From NCBI GenBank assembly GCA_029051835.1, contig JAIDKJ010000306.1, positions 1 through 8,173 of the forward strand: a stretch of DNA of 8,173 nucleotides. The letters run 5' to 3'. Below, one piece after another: positions 7,303 to 8,173 of the stretch (its first letter is position 1; every line of letters begins with the position of its first letter). The notes beneath the pieces are model-generated. The model saw nothing but the letters and a program-made list of their open reading frames with translations, searched no databases and had not been told where the DNA came from. Made by a program: the position numbers and the translations under genes. The DNA comes from Paramuribaculum sp. (GTDB lineage: Bacteria; Bacteroidota; Bacteroidia; Bacteroidales; Muribaculaceae).

Positions 7303-7902
7303 GTGACCTTCACGCCCGACACAGATCCCGACGCAGCCACCGCCACGCCCGACTTCGACAGCATCTACGCCGCCTACGGACGCGAGCTTCTATGGTATTG
7401 CCGACGCCACATAGCCTCGGCCGACGACGCCGAAGAGATAGCCCACGACTGCTTCATCAGGCTATGGATGGCCATGCCCACACTCCGCGACCAAGGCAGC
7501 ATCAGGAGCTACCTCTTCACCACCGCACGCCACGCCATAGTCGACCACTACCGCCGTCAGGCCGGCTCCATAGTCAGCAGCCTCCAGAGCGAGGCCTGCG
7601 AGATCATGGCCGCGGGCGGCACCGCCGCCACCCCCATCGAAGCCGAGGAGCTGCGCCGCCACATAATGTCGGCCGTCGCATCGCTCCCGCCCACACAGCG
7701 CGAGTCCATCAACCTCGTGCGCATACAGGGGCTTGACATCGACGAGGCCGCGCAGACACTCCGCCTGAGCCGGCAGACCATCAAGAACGCCCTCACAGCG
7801 GCTGCAAAGACCCTGCGCGCCGACCTGCAGAAATATCTTGCGGCCATAGCGGTACTCGTCGCCGGAATTTACGTCTACCTTACAGGCAGCAGCCACCCCT
7901 GA
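7303..7902 (+). CDS. ECF-type RNA polymerase sigma factor with C-terminal hydrophobic tail
   Basis: A 199-residue sigma-70 family protein of the FecI-like/ECF type. Region 2 spans residues about 18-86 (DFDSIYAAYGRELLWYCRRH, DDAEEIAHDCFIRLW, RSYLFTTARHAIVDHYRRQ), which binds the polymerase clamp and the -10 DNA. A linker of about 30 residues leads to region 4 at about 115-175 (ASLPPTQRESINLVRIQGLD, DEAAQTLRLSRQTIKNALTAA), the helix-turn-helix for the -35 site. Residues about 179-194 (LAAIAVLVAGIYVYLTG) form a hydrophobic stretch long enough to cross or dip into the membrane; similar tails occur on some Bacteroidota ECF factors. The start is GTG at 7303, the only reasonable start ahead of region 2. 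The next gene begins 24 nt downstream and is likely its anti-sigma partner. The target genes cannot be told from this window. Confidence 0.88.
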   Translation: MTFTPDTDPDAATATPDFDSIYAAYGRELLWYCRRHIASADDAEEIAHDCFIRLWMAMPTLRDQGSIRSYLFTTARHAIVDHYRRQAGSIVSSLQSEACEIMAAGGTAATPIEAEELRRHIMSAVASLPPTQRESINLVRIQGLDIDEAAQTLRLSRQTIKNALTAAAKTLRADLQKYLAAIAVLVAGIYVYLTGSSHP

Positions 7903-7926
7903 GGCCGCCACCCCACCAAGCATATC

Positions 7927-8173
7927 ATGTCAACCAGCCACATCCACCACCACAATCATCCACAAATGGCCGACACATTCATGAAGCACGACACCACCGC
8001 CACAGCCCGCCTCATGAAGCGGCTTCGCGAAGGGACCATCACACCCTTCCAGCTCACACTCCTGCGGGAGATCATGGCGCAGACCGACGACGACGACGAC
8101 GACGACGCCCTGATGGCCGCCATAGAGGAGAGCGCTGCCGACTGCGACGCACCCACCGACGCCGACACCGCCC
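7927..8173 (+). CDS. probable FecR-like anti-sigma factor (5' part only)
   Basis: An open frame from the ATG at 7927 runs 82 codons to the window edge. The first residues are His-rich (MSTSHIHHHNHPQ). A segment TARLMKRLREGTITPFQLTLLREIMAQTD (about residues 27-54) resembles the short N-terminal helical domain of Bacteroidota FecR-type anti-sigma factors, which bind the sigma factor in the cytoplasm. Seven consecutive Asp (54-60) follow, then another acidic stretch. A later ATG at 7966 (MADTFMKHD) would remove the His-rich part and is an equally good start. Assignment rests mainly on position 24 nt after an ECF sigma gene plus this weak resemblance; the transmembrane helix and FecR periplasmic domain that would prove it lie outside the window. 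Confidence 0.5.
   Translation, partial: MSTSHIHHHNHPQMADTFMKHDTTATARLMKRLREGTITPFQLTLLREIMAQTDDDDDDDALMAAIEESAADCDAPTDADTA
8086..8106 (+). repeat. (GAC)7 trinucleotide repeat inside the anti-sigma-like gene
   Basis: Seven perfect GAC triplets in frame encode the seven-Asp run. A change in copy number by slippage would keep the frame, so it would alter the length of the acidic linker and not switch the gene off. Confidence 0.9.

Noticed and set aside
7134..7736. A 200-codon plus-strand frame overlapping the repeat and the sigma gene
   Set aside because: It overlaps the terminator, the tandem repeat and sigma region 2 in another frame and reads as Arg/His/Pro-rich sequence.

Overview
The window looks like chromosomal DNA of a high-GC gut-type Bacteroidales, possibly a Muribaculaceae-like lineage. 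This rests on three things: a T9SS outer-membrane protein (PorV), PPi-dependent phosphofructokinase and a Bacteroidota-type Ig-like lipoprotein in the gene content; -7 elements of the Bacteroidota form TAnnTTTG upstream of two transcription units; and no Shine-Dalgarno-like sequence that stood out before the starts. The exact genus is inference. No rRNA, tRNA, CRISPR array, transposase or phage gene was seen.

Left half (1-4222), minus strand: a compact four-gene unit reading right to left. It comprises an Ig-like-domain lipoprotein, the redox repressor Rex, a fumarylacetoacetate-hydrolase (FAH)-fold protein that appears to have lost its metal ligands, and porV, which runs off the left edge. 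Gaps are 8 nt, a 4-nt overlap, and 52 nt, and one promoter element (TACCTTTG on the minus strand) sits just upstream of the first gene. The unit joins cell-envelope and secretion functions to a NADH/NAD+ sensor.

Middle (4223-7168), plus strand: after a divergent promoter region comes pfp (PPi-fructose-6-phosphate phosphotransferase) and, 36 nt later, manA (class I mannose-6-phosphate isomerase). Both enzymes act on fructose-6-phosphate. A strong hairpin terminator closes the unit.

Right end (7169-8173), plus strand: a 10-bp tandem repeat lies directly upstream of a consensus-like promoter for an ECF sigma factor with a C-terminal hydrophobic segment. It is followed 24 nt later by the start of a small acidic protein that is probably the FecR-like anti-sigma partner, cut by the window edge.

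Most of the window is ordinary core-genome content. The points most worth following are the FAH pseudoenzyme beside porV, the rex-porV linkage, and the phased repeat plus membrane-tailed sigma factor at the right end. I did not find convincing evidence of an entirely new system.
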